Of a stretch of DNA of 6,291 bases, positions 5,200-6,291 are shown piece by piece. Each line of letters begins with the position of its first letter. Position 1 is the first letter of the stretch. The position numbers and the translations under genes are program-made. The stretch is taken from the NCBI GenBank assembly GCA_964624465.1, contig CAZUZD010000348.1:1-6291 (forward strand). Direction: 5' to 3'. The stretch is from CAZUZD01 sp964624465. GTDB lineage: Bacteria > Planctomycetota > Planctomycetia > Isosphaerales > Isosphaeraceae. The notes under the pieces were generated by a model that was given only the letters and a program-made list of their open reading frames with translations, searched no databases and was not told where the DNA came from.

Positions 5200-6291
5200 T
5201 TATTCGCAGCACCCGGCGCCGATGGCGCCCTTCATGATCTCGGTCTTGAGCAGGAACGCCCCCTTGGTGACGACGCGCTGGCCGGGCTTGAGACCCCAGG
5301 CCACTTCGAGGACGTCGCCGCGGTCGGTGGGCTTCGTCATGACCCGCTGCGGGCGGTAGACTCCCCCCTCCTCCTGGGGGAGGAACACGACGTCGACGCC
5401 GTCCTTGCGCTGCACGGCGGCCTTGGGGACGATCACCGCCTTGTGCTCGTCGCCGACCTGGATCTCGGCCTGGCCGAACTGGTTGGCGCGGAGCCGGCCC
5501 TCCGGGTTGGCGAGCTCGGCCCGGACGCGGGTGGTCCGCGTCTGCTGGTTGACCTCGGTGCCCAGCCAGTTGAGGGTGCCGGTGGAGGCGGGCGTGTCAT
5601 TGCCCGAGATGGTGAAGGCGACCTTCTGTCCCGGCTTCACCGCGGCGATGTCGGACTCGTAGACGTCGATCCAGAGCCACATCTTCGAGGTGTCGGCGAC
5701 GGCGAAGATCGGCGTCGTCCCCTGGACCGGCTCCCCCTTGACGGCGTGCCTCACGACGACCACGCCGTCGAGCGGTGCGACGATGTTCAGGGAGGACGTC
5801 GCGTCGTTGTCCTTGACGATGCGGGCGAGCTGGGCCGCGTCGAAGCCGAAATTCCTGAGCTTCTGCTCGGCGTCGAGCGAGGACGCCTTGGCCTGGTTCA
5901 GCGCGGTGAGGGTTTCGAGTTCGGACTTTGCCGGGACGGACCCCGACTGCGCGAGCGACTTGATCCGGTTGTGCGTCACCTGGGCGAGGTTCACCGCGGC
6001 CTGCGCGGTGATGTACTGGGCCTTGGCGCCGCTGACCTCGGCCGAGTCGACGACGGCGAGCACGTTACCCTGCTTGACGGCTTTGCCGAGGTCGGCGCGG
6101 ACCTCGCGGAGGAACCCGGTGACGCGCGGGGTGATGTCGGCGTAGCGGTTGGCGTCGTAGGCGGTCTCGGCGTTCGCCGTGAGCTTGTGGGCGTGGCTCT
6201 CCTCGGTCGCCTCCGCCGTCTGGATGCCGACCTGGCCGGCGAGCTTGGCGGAGGCGAGCCGCACGGTCGGCAGCGGCTGGCGGCAGACCTT
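5200..6291 (-). CDS. CzcB/CusB-type RND periplasmic adaptor (membrane fusion protein), 5' end missing
   Basis: This is the adaptor that joins an inner-membrane RND pump to an outer-membrane channel and may hand metal to the pump. The frame stays open to the right edge, so 363 C-terminal residues are visible. The signal peptide and true start are outside; a GTG at 6264 is in frame but is probably internal. In fragment numbering I see a first lipoyl half with 'ITPRVTGFLREV' (about 53-64), an alpha-helical hairpin rich in Ala, Gln and Leu (about 84-150), a second lipoyl half with 'IVAPLDGVVVVRHAVKGEPV' (about 170-189), a beta-barrel with 'WLWIDVYESD' and 'VKPGQKV', and a membrane-proximal domain with 'LKPGQRVVTKGAFLLKTEI' near the end. 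This order is typical of HlyD/CzcB adaptors. The last residues, GAGCCE, place two adjacent cysteines at the extreme C-terminus. The stop lies 26 bases before the pump start, so the two are surely co-transcribed. The family is certain; the metal is not. Confidence 0.93.
   Translation of the reverse strand, partial: KVCRQPLPTVRLASAKLAGQVGIQTAEATEESHAHKLTANAETAYDANRYADITPRVTGFLREVRADLGKAVKQGNVLAVVDSAEVSGAKAQYITAQAAVNLAQVTHNRIKSLAQSGSVPAKSELETLTALNQAKASSLDAEQKLRNFGFDAAQLARIVKDNDATSSLNIVAPLDGVVVVRHAVKGEPVQGTTPIFAVADTSKMWLWIDVYESDIAAVKPGQKVAFTISGNDTPASTGTLNWLGTEVNQQTRTTRVRAELANPEGRLRANQFGQAEIQVGDEHKAVIVPKAAVQRKDGVDVVFLPQEEGGVYRPQRVMTKPTDRGDVLEVAWGLKPGQRVVTKGAFLLKTEIMKGAIGAGCCE

Overview
The window is a high-GC, metal-handling gene cluster with every credible gene on the minus strand. 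Read in the direction of transcription (right to left), it carries: the 3' part of a CzcB/CusB-type periplasmic adaptor gene (6291-5200, cut by the window edge); a complete CzcA-type heavy-metal RND pump gene (5173-1898); two small unrecognised genes (about 1856-1587 and 1554-1339); a 170-base leader rich in hairpins; an exported Cys/His-rich four-helix copper-storage-like protein, Csp (1168-695); a 116-base intergenic region with a GC-rich hairpin and two related palindromes; and the 5' part of a CDF/CzcD-type cation exporter gene (578-1, cut by the other edge).

The high GC content, the good Shine-Dalgarno sequences before most genes and the protein styles suggest a soil or freshwater Gram-negative bacterium. 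A Planctomycetota member of the Isosphaera group is my best guess, but that rests on general resemblance. No marker gene settles it. No RNA gene, insertion sequence, CRISPR array or phage gene was seen.

The first four genes are packed tightly: 26 bases between adaptor and pump, then gaps of about 40 and 32 bases. They are probably one transcript. The adaptor and pump should form the periplasmic and inner-membrane parts of a tripartite efflux machine. The outer-membrane channel gene is not visible and may lie upstream of the right edge. The pump has the D/D/E proton-relay motif of the HME-RND family, and the three methionines that define the copper/silver pump CusA are replaced, so divalent cations (Zn/Co/Cd/Ni) are the more likely cargo. 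The Csp protein would hold Cu(I) in the periplasm, and the CDF protein would move divalent cations from cytosol to periplasm, where the RND pump could pick them up.

The most interesting points are the two uncharacterised small proteins behind the pump (one with a near-perfect leucine-zipper heptad), the overlapping hairpins ahead of csp, the twin palindromes lying on a candidate promoter of the CDF gene, and several unusual residues or insertions in the pump and exporter.
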